The notes under the pieces are model-generated. The model made no database searches. It was not told where the DNA came from and worked only from the letters and a program-made list of their open reading frames with translations. A program made the translations under genes and the position numbers. A stretch of DNA of 64,000 nt from Immersiella caudata (lineage: Eukaryota; Ascomycota; Sordariomycetes; Sordariales; Lasiosphaeriaceae), in contig JAULSU010000005.1 of assembly GCA_030512335.1 (NCBI GenBank), positions 2,914,001-2,978,000 of the forward strand, read 5' to 3'. Below are positions 20,561 to 31,449 of this stretch, in pieces; the stretch's first letter is position 1, and each line of letters begins with the position of its first letter.

Positions 20561-20636
20561 ACTGCAAGTCCGGGTCAAGAACCAAGCGTCGCCTTTTAAA
20601 ACCCCACCTGTGGAGAACCTTATCGACGCCAACAGC
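20561..20636. promoter_or_regulatory. Likely shared promoter, snoRNA host / DNA glycosylase
   Basis: A short region, with the sequence back to about 20420, between the presumed start of the minus-strand host RNA and the plus-strand ATG at 20637. A TTTTAAAA element lies at about 20593-20600. Shared promoter use is inferred from the layout only. Confidence 0.35.
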
Positions 20637-22119
20637 ATGCCCGAGATTGCAGAAAGTGAGTTTTGCAGCCCTGCACAGCGAAATCGTTCATCGTGAGAGC
20701 TAACAAAGTCGACGCCCAGTCGCGCGGATCGTCCATTTCCTCCGGGCTCACCTGGTGGGGAAGACTGTCAAGAATGCCACAGCCATTGAAGATGCCAACG
20801 TCTTTGGCAAAGTGGGGACCACCGGCCCCGAGGTTGCGAAGGCCTTGAAGGGCCGCAAGGTGAGACTCTGAGTTCCGAACTGATGGCGTTGCCATGTTGA
20901 CAGGCAACAACAGGTTGTCTCCGCTGGCAACCAGGGCAAATATTTTTGGTAGGCGCCCCTAAAGGACGGAGGGACCAGGCGCCTTCTGCATTAGAAGTAG
21001 GACTAACACCATGAAGGATTGTCCTGGATAAGCCACCTCACCTGGTCATGCATTTCGGAATGACAGGTGGGTTCTTCCCGGTCCCTTCCTGGTGTCAAGC
21101 TGCTTACTGTCCGCGCCACAGGATGGGTCCACATTAAGGGGGAGCAAACCGCCTATACCAACTACTACAAGAAGATGAAGCCCGAAGAGGTCAACGCATG
21201 GCCTCCCAAATTCTGGAAATTCCACCTCCAAACCGAACAACCCGAAGTCTCAGTTGCCTTCACCGACCCCCGTCGTTTTGGCCGTGTCCGGTTGGTCGAC
21301 TGTCCCGGGGAAAGCATTCGAAAGCATTCTCCCCTGGTTGAAAACGGCCCAGACCCAGTGGTCGACTCTGAGATCTTCACCGTGGACTTCCTGAAAAAGA
21401 AGATGAGAGCCCGACATGTGCCCATCAAGGCCCTTCTCCTCGACCAGACCACCATAAGCGGCATTGGCAACTGGGTGGGAGATGAGGTCTTGTTTCAAGC
21501 AAAGATGCACCCAGAACAATACTGCGATGATTTCAGTGATGAGCAGATCGAGACCCTCCACAAGGCGATTCGCTACGTCTGCCAGCTCGCGGTTGATAAG
21601 CTCGGAGACTCGGATGAGTTTCCCAAAGACTGGATGTTCCATGTTCGTTGGGGCAAGGGTTCAAAGGATGCCGTCAGTCATCTGCCAAGTGGCGAGAAGC
21701 TGGCGTTCCTGACTGTCGGCGGGAGGACGAGCTGCTATGCCCCAGCCATCCAGAAGAAGACAGGAAAGGTGGTATCGGGGGTCAAGGAAGAGCCCCTGGA
21801 ATCGGGAGAGGACGATCCCAAACCGAAGAAGGCGGCAAAGTCGAAGGCGAAGGCAGCCAAAGCAGACGTAAAGGAGCAGGAAAGTGAGGAGGAAAGCGAG
21901 GAGGAAAAGCCGCGGAAGCGGAAGAAGGTAGTCGAGGAGGATGAGAAGCCGGCCAAAAAGGGGAAGACAGAAGCCGTGAAGCCAAAGGCACGGGCAAATG
22001 GGTCTGCGGCGAAAGCGAAACCTCCAGTGAAGGCAAAGTCCGAACCGAAGGCTGAACCCAAGGTCGACGATGGCCGACGACGCTCGGGGAGATTCAAGAA
22101 GTCGGATTTTTTCGACTGA
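20637..22119 (+). CDS. Formamidopyrimidine-DNA glycosylase (FPG/Nei family), plant/fungal type
   Basis: Five exons (20637-20655, 20720-20859, 20914-20948, 21017-21066, 21122-22119) join in phase to 413 aa. The N-terminus MPEIAEIARIVHFLR has the Pro-Glu start of the family, whose processed Pro is the Schiff-base nucleophile. GNQGKYFW and HLVMHFGMTG follow, then DPRRFGRVRL and the H2TH block DQTTISGIGNWVGDEVLFQA. The end of the fold reads VGGRTSCYAPAIQKKTGK, with no four-Cys zinc finger, as in zincless plant and fungal FPG proteins. The last ~110 residues are a Lys/Glu/Ala-rich tail suited to nuclear targeting or DNA contact. The enzyme excises oxidised purines and cleaves the strand in base excision repair. 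Each splice restores a conserved block, so the model is firm. Confidence 0.92.
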
Positions 22120-22249
22120 GTTGGCATACAGCACGTCGCCTCCGTCCGTTCGATACCCCTCAACTGTGGGTGTATATAATCTTGGGCCCCACGGAGCCCT
22201 GTCATTTCCTGTCAATCCAGCTATTTACTACCGCCAGACAACATAATGT

Positions 22250-22895
22250 TTATGGCTCTGACTCCACCTCAGGGGGGAATGTCCCAAACAGAGCCATCAA
22301 ATGCTGTGTGTCGCTTGAGGTTAGTTGCCGTCCCTCCACCGTCGCCTTGGCGAGCATCCGAAAATATGTTTCTTCGTCAGTAAGACGACGACAAGAATGC
22401 GGCATCAGAACTCACAGTCAACGTAATGGCCTGCAGAGTTACGTCAGCATCACGGTTCGAACAATGGATCAGAGAAGCTCTCACCAGGCGTAGCGGTCAT
22501 ATAGCAAGCACAATCCTCCGTTTCCGACGCATTCTTGAATGTGTGAACCGCACCCGGAGGAACGGTCATCAGATCGCCCTCCTTCGCTACAACCTCGCCT
22601 TCAGGAGTCACAAACGTCATGGTGCCTATCTCGCATCAGCGAATTTCCAGTTTACGATCTTCCCCAGAAAACACCGCAACCCACCCTTGGTGATAAAGAA
22701 CAACTCATCGTGAAAACGGTGCCAATGCATTGGCGGACCTGACTTCCCAGCCGGGACCTCCAGCAACACCGAACTCACTCGATTCTCTGTCAGGGAACCA
22801 TCTTCGAACACGGTGATGGTCATGGGCCCGACTTTGAGCTTCTCAGACTCTTCCTTGCGGAAGAGTTTAACTGGGACAGGACCGCGGATGGGCAT
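22250..22895 (-). CDS. Small cupin-domain protein; 3' end of gene uncertain
   Basis: Exon 1 (22685-22895) encodes MPIRGPVPVKLFRKEE and the first cupin motif PPMHWHRFHDELFFITKG. Exon 2 (22485-22625) continues TMTFVTPEGEVVAKEG with the second motif PPGAVHTFKN. A 15-nt exon 3 (22416-22430) gives GHYVD. Downstream (22250-22364) an open frame YFRMLAKATVEG...PPEVESEP fits the expected C-terminus, but no AG acceptor sits in phase before it. The nearest, CTGACGAAG, would create a stop directly after GHYVD, while skipping exon 3 would give GETYFRML. The metal-binding His/Glu residues are intact. Cupins are a broad metal-enzyme family; the activity here is unknown. Confidence 0.7.
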
Positions 22896-23291
22896 AGCGC
22901 TGGTGACGTCTCAGAGGTCCAAAGATAGTTCAGGGGTGTAAAATAATCAACAATAGATTTATTTTGGTGCTTCCATTAACGTCTGGGAATGCAGTACATG
23001 TAGTCCAATGCCCCTCTTATCTGAGGCGTCAACGCCCAAGCCCCGCGGCTGTCCAGCCGCGACTCAATGCATAAGACCCGGACTAGCCTCCTGTGTTACC
23101 GGGTCTCCCCACTGCCGGGGCCGGAGGGATCCGCTGTGTATCACTACGCAAAGGCTGTCTGCTGTCATTCGAGAACAAAAATGAGATTACACGGAGTAAA
23201 GCCCAAACGGGGTTAATCCTAATACGGTGACTTGACATATTTTCTGCCTAGAATTATGTATCAGGGAGAAAGGCAAAAAGTTAAGTGTGAA
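22896..23291. other. Intergenic stretch with three successive hairpins
   Basis: Upstream of the cupin gene and downstream of the tRNA. It contains three inverted repeats in a row: 23025-23036 (5-bp stem), 23044-23061 (8-bp perfect stem CGCGGCTG/CAGCCGCG with a 2-nt loop) and 23075-23105 (7-bp stem GACCCGG/CCGGGTC). No gene is identified. Confidence 0.4.
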
Positions 23292-23362
23292 TGCATCAGC
23301 CGTGAATCGAACACGGGGCCCATCGATGGCAACGATGGATTTTACCACTAAACCACTGATGC
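23292..23362 (-). tRNA. tRNA-Gly (GCC)
   Basis: A complete 71-nt cloverleaf on the minus strand. The acceptor stem is GCATCAG with CTGATGC and discriminator A. The D arm contains TTTAGTGGTAAAAT, the anticodon stem is CATCG/CGATG with loop TTGCCAT, and the T arm is CCGTG-TTCGATT-CACGG. It has no intron. Anticodon GCC reads Gly codons GGC and GGU. Confidence 0.95.
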
Positions 23363-23709
23363 TTCAGATGATTTGTTGGAAAGGTGCAAAGCTAATGCTA
23401 CCCAAGGTGTGCAACAGACCTACAGCCCCTGTCCGCGTTGGAACTGGGATCAAACTCAGCAAAACACCATTTCCAACCCGCCACAAACACAATAGGATCC
23501 CAGTAAGATCCAAGTTGGAATCCGCATCAAACACACTCTTTATACAGATGAATGTCAACGCTATAGCACTATCACCAGCTCGCAATTCGCCGTCCAGAGT
23601 TCAGTTCAAGAATACCGCTATAGCTTCTTCCTACATCTTACACATCCCGCTTTTATTTGTGTACAAAACCAATCGCTTCCAAGACCCTTCCACGCCTTCG
23701 TGTTCAACT
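23363..23709. other. Intergenic, between tRNA-Gly and HECT gene 3' end
   Basis: About 0.35 kb with no supported gene. It should contain the 3' UTR of the HECT ligase and the tRNA upstream flank. Confidence 0.4.
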
Positions 23710-26700
23710 CTACGCGAACCCGAATCCCTGTGCATTCTCTAACGCCATCGCCAGCCTCTCTCTCAACGTCTCCCTGTCGCGATACTGCGGCAACAGCAAG
23801 GTTCCATAGCACGTATAGGATGTGGGCAACCTGCCATTAGGCTCATCTTCCGTGCCGTTCTTCTGCAAAATAAACATCATATTCTTAACCCCGCCCACGG
23901 GCACCCGATCGCTCGCCGTGACGAACTCGAGCAACTTGCGCTTCATGTTGTCGTCGTAGCGCTTGACAATGCTCCAGAAATCTCTGATGGTAGGGTGGTT
24001 GGCGTCCCAGCCAACGTATCTAGCGTACTGGCGCAGCTCGGAAATGTCAATCTCCTGCACACCCTCGACAACGGATTGCAGGATGTTGGGGGTCAGCAAG
24101 GAGAGACTTTTGGGGTGGAGGCAAGCGTGGAAACCACGGGCAAAGGCGTCGAATTGGCGGCGCACGGAAACGTCGGTCAAGTAACGGATGTAGTCGGATA
24201 CATAGGCGTTGCGGTTCTCGTTGGTCACCATCGGGGCGGCATCGAGATGTGGGTTGCCGGCTTGGGGGGCAGGCCTGCTGGCGGATTGCGACGCTAGCTC
24301 AGGGAACTGAGGCCACTCTTCTTCGTCCGTGGAGGCGCTGTCGGTTGAGGTAGAGGCTGCATCAGCAGGGGGCCTCATCTCGCGGGTGATGTGCTGGCCG
24401 AAGACCTCAACAGAGAACTCGTAAGTGAGCGTGAACACATCCTCAACCAGCCCGTCCTTCTCGTCCCATTCTAACAGCTTCGTGAGCCCGCTGGCCTTTT
24501 CTGGCCAGCCGTCAGCAATGTGGTGGAGTTCGGTGATGGGCTTCCCCAGAAGCTTGCGGTACAGCGCCTTCGGGAACGTAATTGGCAGGGTAAGGCCATT
24601 ATAGACCGCCAGAGAAACGAGCAACCCCACCAGCTCAAACTTCCACTCCGGCTCCATCGACCCCGGAACGAACCACGTCATGCGCGTCACTTCGTCGACG
24701 GTAAATGCGCCATAGTTGGGATTCAGCGCCTCAGCGACAGCCATGCGGAAGAATTCCTGCTGCACTCCGCCGCTGTCGAAGCCTTCCTCCCCGTTGCGCT
24801 CTCCGAGGTGCACTTTCAATGGCCTTAGGAGCTCTCTCGCCTCCCGTCTCCAGAGTTGATCGAAGGCATCCCTAAGAACCCGCTCTCTCTTGATATCCAA
24901 TACTAGGTACTTAGCCCCGGCAGCCCTGATACGATCTGTCAAGACATCTTTATAGTGGAGGCTTAGGCCAGCCCGTGCGGCCAGTATTTCCACTGTCTCT
25001 TGGAGGGAGGTGGATTCTTCGAACGTGCGGCTCATCCGTGCAAAGTTGATAGACCGGAAGTAGGAGACGAGCGTTGCTGAGCTAAACATAAATGGAAAGT
25101 CCAAGAGATGCGTCCTTTGGCGCGTGGATCTATGGTTGAGCCACGCGACTGGCACCTGCACGGTATCGAGCCGCTCCGCAAAGTACTCTGCCCGAAACTG
25201 GGCGTGGGGAAGGGCCAGATCGTGGCGCTTTTTGTCTGTTGCCACCAGTCAGCATTTGTGTCAAGAATATACTCTTGAGCAATACCTACATATTGCATCC
25301 ATGAGAGCCAGAGCACCTCCAAAAGGCCCATCCCCAGGAACCTCGGGACTCCCATCCCAGTCATGCACCATCACGGCTCGGGCCCAATCGAGAAGAAGAA
25401 TCGGCACTCGGTGTTCGTGAACCGCGCGATCGTTAATCGAGAAGTTGAGAATATGCATGTAATCAATATCCGGTAAGTCTAGTTGAGAAAACAGCGGCGT
25501 AAGCACATTTGGCTCTTTCTTATCAGTTTGGACGGAATTGATTTCTGCCATCTCGTCGTAGCAGCGTCTAGTTATTATTGCTGCAAAAAGACGTCTCGCC
25601 AAGCGAATGGCAAGCTCATCGGTAAATGCATCTTCATACTGAAGACAGAGAGAGGTGGGTTGGTGTGGCACCGGGCCGCTCCCGCCGAAGGTCAAGCCAT
25701 GCGCCCTGATTCTCGACATCTCCGAGAGTTGTCTTGAATCTTTGACCAACGGCGCAGCAGCTACCAGTGCGTGTAGGCATATCGACAGAAGTCGGCCAGC
25801 CTCGGCATTGCTGAGTGATCTTTCGCGCTTGGGAAAGAGTTTTGATGCTGGAGATCGTAGAGACTGGAGGGCTTTAGGGGGAGCAAAGAGGCTTGCAGCG
25901 GCCACCCACAGGCTGTCGAAGACCAGGCTGGGGGCGATCCTCGTCATCCGCAGCATGCAGTACCATAATGTTTGCGAGTCGTAGAGTTGACCATTGGCAG
26001 AGAAGGACCTGACTGCAAGATCCGGGTCGCTCAAGACGTAGAAGAGAGTCTGTTCTACGAACAGCTTCCACTCCAGCTTGAGGTTAGCAGAAGACGCGCG
26101 AACGGCATGTGACTTTCGCTTGAGCGACTTCCCCTGGCCCTCCCGGGTGTGGAACTTTCTGACCGTCGAAGGTTCCAGCATGTGTTGCTCTGCGGTACCA
26201 TCGGCTTGAATGGTATCACAGATGAAGTCCACAACCTCAGCGTCCAGCCTTGACAGTGCCTGCGGGTAGAACGCTTCTTCTTCGTCATTTTCAGATTCTC
26301 CATCAGCTTCACGTGTAGAGCTGTTGCTACAAGAGCGTTCTGAGGCCACGCCCGACGCCACAGCATCGCTCGGACTGGATGATCCGGTACTCCTTGCACC
26401 ATCCAACTGCGCACGTCCAACCTTGACCTTGAAGTCGACTGTCCTCGGTGGCGGCATCTTCTCTAAAGACACATCGTCGAAATATCCTGCCGAGGAAAGT
26501 TGCGATATCGGCCGTGAAAGGGTTGAGTTGGTGGTTTTAATGCCACGCGCACTCTTCTCTTGGGTCCCGCTATTAGCACGGGGAGATCTGAGCAACCCCG
26601 AAAAGGGGTCATCGGCCAAGGAATCAGGGCTGAAGGGGTCGATAGTCAGCGGGCGTTTTGGCCTGGGACCGGATGCCGTTCGCACTTTTGCGTTGGAATT

Positions 26701-27808
26701 GCGCCGCTGCATTGGTACTGGTCCTGGCTCTCGTTGGGAATCTTGCTTGATATCCTTGTTTGCCCTGTCTACCTTCTCGCGAGGAACTCTCCCGCTTTGC
26801 TCCGAAACGCTTTGCCGCTTCGGCTCTCCCACCGGATCGGTCGGTAACAAGGCCGGATCCCGTCCGGTGCTTGGTCTGCAGGGGGTGACATCATTTTCCG
26901 GTCGGGCACTCGGTCCATCACCCTCCTTGTGAACTCCATCAGCGTTTCCCTGGAACGGGTGTGATTTCCTAGACATTTCCTCGATGGCAGCTGGGGTGAG
27001 CCACTCCAACATTTTGAAAGCAACCGTGCCGAAAACGTTGGCTGCGAAGGATCTGTAGTCTTTGTTGGCGGGCTGCTCGGTCACCGTAAATCGAGGCTGC
27101 TGGGACTGCTTAGATTCTTGATCAACCCCAGAGAAACTCGAGCGTCTGGATTCCCCCTTCACTGAAACGCTGCTCCCGCCATTGAGAGTCTCGCTCCGTA
27201 CCCTAACTGGGTCCGACTGGAGCCCATTCCTGCCCTCGCCACCTTTTACTGAGCCCGCTCGCGATGTAGAGGCTTGTCCCCTGAGAGGCCCGACTGGGTG
27301 GAAGAGGAGGGAACTGACTGCAGCCGGAGGACCCTTTGGTGGTTTAAGTCCTGGACACAGTCCGCTCTCGGGGTTATCTTGGGTAGCGAGATAGGTCGCC
27401 AGTGTTCGGGCACTGGTCATGTTGTATCTTCGGATCGGTGCACGGCCGGCGAGTCGTTTTCGGCAAGTAAAGCAAGTCGGCGTCGTGCAATAGTCGGCAC
27501 CGCAGCCATCGCGGAGCTGGACCACAAATCTGGATTCGTGATGGTCAGTAGGCAACGGGAGACAAGAGAAACAGCGTCACGTACTTCTGCACAAGCGACT
27601 GGAAGTTATGGCGCCGGCTTGCCCGATGCACTGCGTACACTCGCTTGGGGTTGCCGATATCCTCAACCAGTTCCCGCAGTTCGCTGGGCGCGTCCCATGG
27701 CAGCCGCGCAAAGCGCGCTTCCTCCCACAACCCAGCGAGGAGATCTATCTCGGCGCAGACATTGTGGGCATGGCCGCCGTCGGGCGCCCGGGTAGCGTCC
27801 GGAGTCAT
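23710..27808 (-). CDS. HECT-type E3 ubiquitin ligase with N-terminal AZUL zinc finger (HUL4/UBE3A-like)
   Basis: Three exons (27585-27808, 25290-27529, 23710-25235) give 1329 aa from the ATG at 27806-27808. The second splice uses donor GTAGGT and joins LMDAIY to KKRHDLALPHAQ. After a short N-terminal region the AZUL-type finger reads QLRDGCGADYCTTPTCFTC, then RKRLAGRAPIRRYN. A long low-complexity middle region follows. The C-terminal ~350 residues are a HECT domain, with GGVQQEFFRMAVAEALNP and the catalytic Cys in LPTSYTCYGTLLLPQY about 32 residues from the end. HECT ligases form a thioester with ubiquitin before transfer. AZUL plus HECT is the layout of fungal HUL4-like and UBE3A proteins. 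The frame stays open upstream to about 27943 without an ATG, so an upstream 5' exon is possible. Confidence 0.9.
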
Positions 27809-29057
27809 GACATGGATGTAATGCGGAATGCTGAACACGCCAGATGCTCTCGAGGGGGATTCGAGTTGAACAATGGCAATGTCGGGTGAGCTGTCGTGGG
27901 GCACCGTCAATCGCGCTACAATCGCTGGTAGGCGCTGCAACTAGAGTTTCTTGATTGATTGAAATGGTAATTTCGCCTTGGTATGTAGGGTCCGGTCTCT
28001 CAGGAAGCGTGGTCTAGGCGGGTGAAGAAATCGCAATGCGGTCTGCTTGAGGAGGCGTTGTGGTACGTCGTAACGTCGTCAACCAACTGGCCGCAACGCC
28101 TGCCAGCTGGGTAGGTTGCGATGAGGAATCGCGCCGAGCCTCGCCCAGGACCGGTGTACCCGCTTTTAGGAGAGAATCAAGGTAACGGCCAATCAAAGAT
28201 CATGAGTAAGCAGGGTGTCTCTTGCCACCCCTTCTACAAACTTTAAAAGGCTACAGGGTACGCCAGCTTGGCCGTTTGCTCTTCAATCCTTTTGACTCAC
28301 CTTTCCATCCCTCCGGGCCAGCAAAAGACGTTGAAATTCTGTAATAACTAAGAAGCTCCACAGTATATGCTCATCGCTGGCTTGGATACCAGGCACGTGC
28401 CATGCAGCAGGGTTGGCGGGTCAGCAAGTGAATGTTTGGACACCTGAAGCTTCTAGGGGGACGGCTACCCCGGACACTCGGCACCGTTCAAGCTGAGTAA
28501 AACACCTCGTCTAGTATGCTGGAGGTAGCGTGAAAAGCGGCACCTTGAGTGATATCCAGTTCCATCCAGACCCAATACCCCAAAGATGGGGCGCTGATCG
28601 AAACCCACCAACAACGTTAGCGAGTGCATAGGGCAAAGCCTCCCGTGTGCCAAGAACAAGGGCCTAAAGTGACGTTGTGACGCACCTCTGAGACCCCCAC
28701 CAAAGACAAGGGCAAGCAGAAACCAGAAACCGCCACCGAAATTTGATTTCACATCCACTCAATCCGCGGGGTCTTTATAACGCCAGGCCATCACCCCCCT
28801 TCGACCTCTTTGCTGACCACGGGAATATTTGGAGCTATCTCTCGGGCATCAGCAAACCAGCCCTTTCACTCTCGCCGCCTTTTCGTTGGCGCATCGTCCT
28901 GGTTGCGCTCCAACGAAATTAGTGCCCCGCTCTCCACTTCCGAATCCAAATTCCCGGCTGCCCCTCGCTGGACCGCCCCTCTTGCAATTCCCTAGAAACC
29001 AGTTCTTTTCGTCCGGACATTGCCAAAACAGTTCTATTGTGTTCAACGTCATCAATC
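27809..29057. promoter_or_regulatory. Divergent intergenic region HECT ligase / REI1
   Basis: About 1.2 kb. The part next to 27808 could include a missed 5' exon of the HECT gene. A TATA-like TTTATAA element lies near 28774. No other gene is supported. Confidence 0.4.
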
Positions 29058-30831
29058 ATGGGGACAATTTCCGGCAGCCGTGGCACTCCTGCCAGCGCCG
29101 ATAGCGCCAAGATGGAGTTCGGGGCGTCGCATCCGTTCACCTGCAACACATGTCAAGTCGCCTTCCGCAACAGTGATTTGCAGAAGGGCCACATGCGCAG
29201 TGACTGGCAGTAAGTGCTCATAAAACCCCCATGACCGTTTGCGGCCGGCCAGAGCACTTACAAATGTTCATAGTCGCTACAACCTCAAGCGCCGTGTTGC
29301 GTCCCTACCCCCTATCTCGTCAGAGGTGTTTTCGGAAAAGGTTCTTCAAGCCCGCGCCGCATCCACGCTGCAGGAAGATAAGGCTGGTTTCCAAAAATCT
29401 TGCGACACTTGCCAAAAGACATATTACAGCGAGAACTCCTACCGCAACCACATCGGCAGCGCCAAGCATAAGGCGAGACTTGCGGCTGTGGCATCCCGCG
29501 CAAAGGGAAAGGTCGACGACGAGGCCAGCTCAGTCATGAGTTCCACCCTGTCACTCGGAGACCCGGCAGAAGTCAACTCGGTGGACTCGGACGCCGAAGA
29601 GGAGTTCAACGAGGTTGTCGAGACTCTTAAGAAGACCGGCATCACCGAAACCGTATCTCCTGTTGACAGGCCAGCCAATCCGTCCCTGTCTGCCGCCGGG
29701 CAGCACAAGGAGGAGCATCCCGTGTCTATTTCTTCGAGCGAACAGCCCTCATCGTCGACAACACCCTCCACGACAACCCCCAAACCGTCTACGGCACTCC
29801 CTGGTCTTAACACATGTTTGTTCTGCAGCTACGAGTCTCCGACTGCGCCCCTCAATGTTGTTCATATGGAGAGGATTCACGGCATGTTCATCCCTGAGAA
29901 GAACTATCTGGTAGATCCAGAGGGCTTGCTCAGGTCTCTGCAGCAACGCGTCTTCGAGTTCCATGAGTGTCTGAACTGTGGCAAGGCCAAGGCCAACACA
30001 TTTGCCGTGCAGACTCACATGCGAGACAAGGGCCATTGCCAGATTCCATACACTACCGAGCAAGAACAACTTGAAATCGGCGAGTTCTACGACTTCCGCA
30101 GCACTTACAGTGATGACTACTCCGACTCGGAGGACGAGTCAATGGACGATGCTGATGACGCCAAGAAGCCAAATGGTGCGAAGCTCGGAGCCAAGCGGGT
30201 TAAGAGCGACGGCGCCGATGACGATAAGGAAGATGACGGATGGGAGACGGACAGCTCCGCTTCCTCACTTGATTCGGACGATCTCCACGCCGTTCCAGCT
30301 GAGAACCATTACCATCAGTATGAACGCCTGAACAAGCACCCACACCATTCCCGTGATGATCAGCGTGCCCACCACCAACGTGATGGCTGGCACGCACACA
30401 AACACAAGCCCGCACATGCCGTGTTCTACGACGAGTACGAGATGCACCTTCCGTCCGGCAGGTCTGTCGGACACCGTTCCCTGAATAGGTACTTCCGTCA
30501 GAACCTGCACAGCCACCCTAGCCCCGAGGAGCGCGCGGAGCGTTTGGCTATCGAGGCCGCCCAGGCTGAGGATGGTATGGAATTGGACAGCGACGGCGAA
30601 GAGCGATTCCCCGGTCGTAGGCATGATCCCACTCACGGCCGCGCCTTGGTCAACCGCGAAACCCGCGGCCTCCGTCTCCAAGGCGTCACCGACGCCAACA
30701 TGGCAGAGGTCAAAAGGACCCTCGTCAAGGGCAGGAAGAAGGAGGTTGCAGGGCAGAAGGCCAAGGACTTGGAAGTCAGCAAGATTTTCTTCAAGCAGAG
30801 GCACCGCAATCCTGTGTCTTACCTTAGATGA
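29058..30831 (+). CDS. REI1: REI1-like C2H2 zinc-finger, 60S ribosome maturation factor
   Basis: Two exons, 29058-29209 and 29274-30831, join over a 64-nt intron (GTAAGT...TTCATAG) into 569 aa. The junction rebuilds MRSDWHRYNLKRRVASLPP, the hallmark of the family. C2H2-type fingers are FTCNTCQVAFRNSDLQKGHM at the N-terminus, CDTCQKTYYSENSYRNHIGS, CLFCSYESP and CLNCGKAKANTFAVQTHM. A middle acidic region and HRSLNRYFRQNL plus the C-terminal KTR-like basic part also fit Rei1. In yeast Rei1 acts in the cytoplasm on pre-60S particles to release and recycle Arx1 and to probe the exit tunnel. A second ATG at 29112 is possible, but 29058 gives the longer and usual N-terminus. Confidence 0.93.
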
Positions 30832-31449
30832 TTGCTCAATAGGCCGGGGGTACATGTCCGGTTGCTGCTGGGTTGGCGGATGGTCATGAGGGATATATTA
30901 TAGTGGCATCTGTTTCGTTTGCTCTTCGCGTGCATTGGGATGGGATAGATGACTGTTACGCACGAACGCACTGCCAGCCTAGGAAACTTGTAGGGTTGGA
31001 GTTCACGACAATGGCAATAGATGGAGCGAATTTGACGTTAGATCATCGCATACAATCACTTTCAAGAGTGAGTTATATTGAGTTCATATATCGACACAAG
31101 ACCTTGGAATTTCTTAGACGTTTATAAAGGCTTCAAAGCGTTGCCAAAACCACTTTCTGCTAACAGGTACGAGAGTACCCTACTTGAAAAGTGGTGCATG
31201 GTGCACCGTGAATAACAGCTTAGGGATGTTCATGGGCTGGGTAGCTATCGAAGCTAATATTGATTGATTACTCCGCGGCAACTACCATTGTACCACAACA
31301 CGAGAACTGAGACAGTATCCTCCGGGGTGGATAGTATGTCGCCTCCGGTAGCGCGTTCAAAATATGGCAATAGCTCCTTCAACATGTAGAATATGCCGAC
31401 CAAATGCGCCATCAGAACTCCAATATGTTCCTCCATCTTACTATGAAAT
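30832..31449. other. Convergent 3' flanks
   Basis: About 0.6 kb between the stop of REI1 and the stop of the minus-strand unknown gene. It holds 3' UTR sequence and no gene is seen. Confidence 0.45.
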
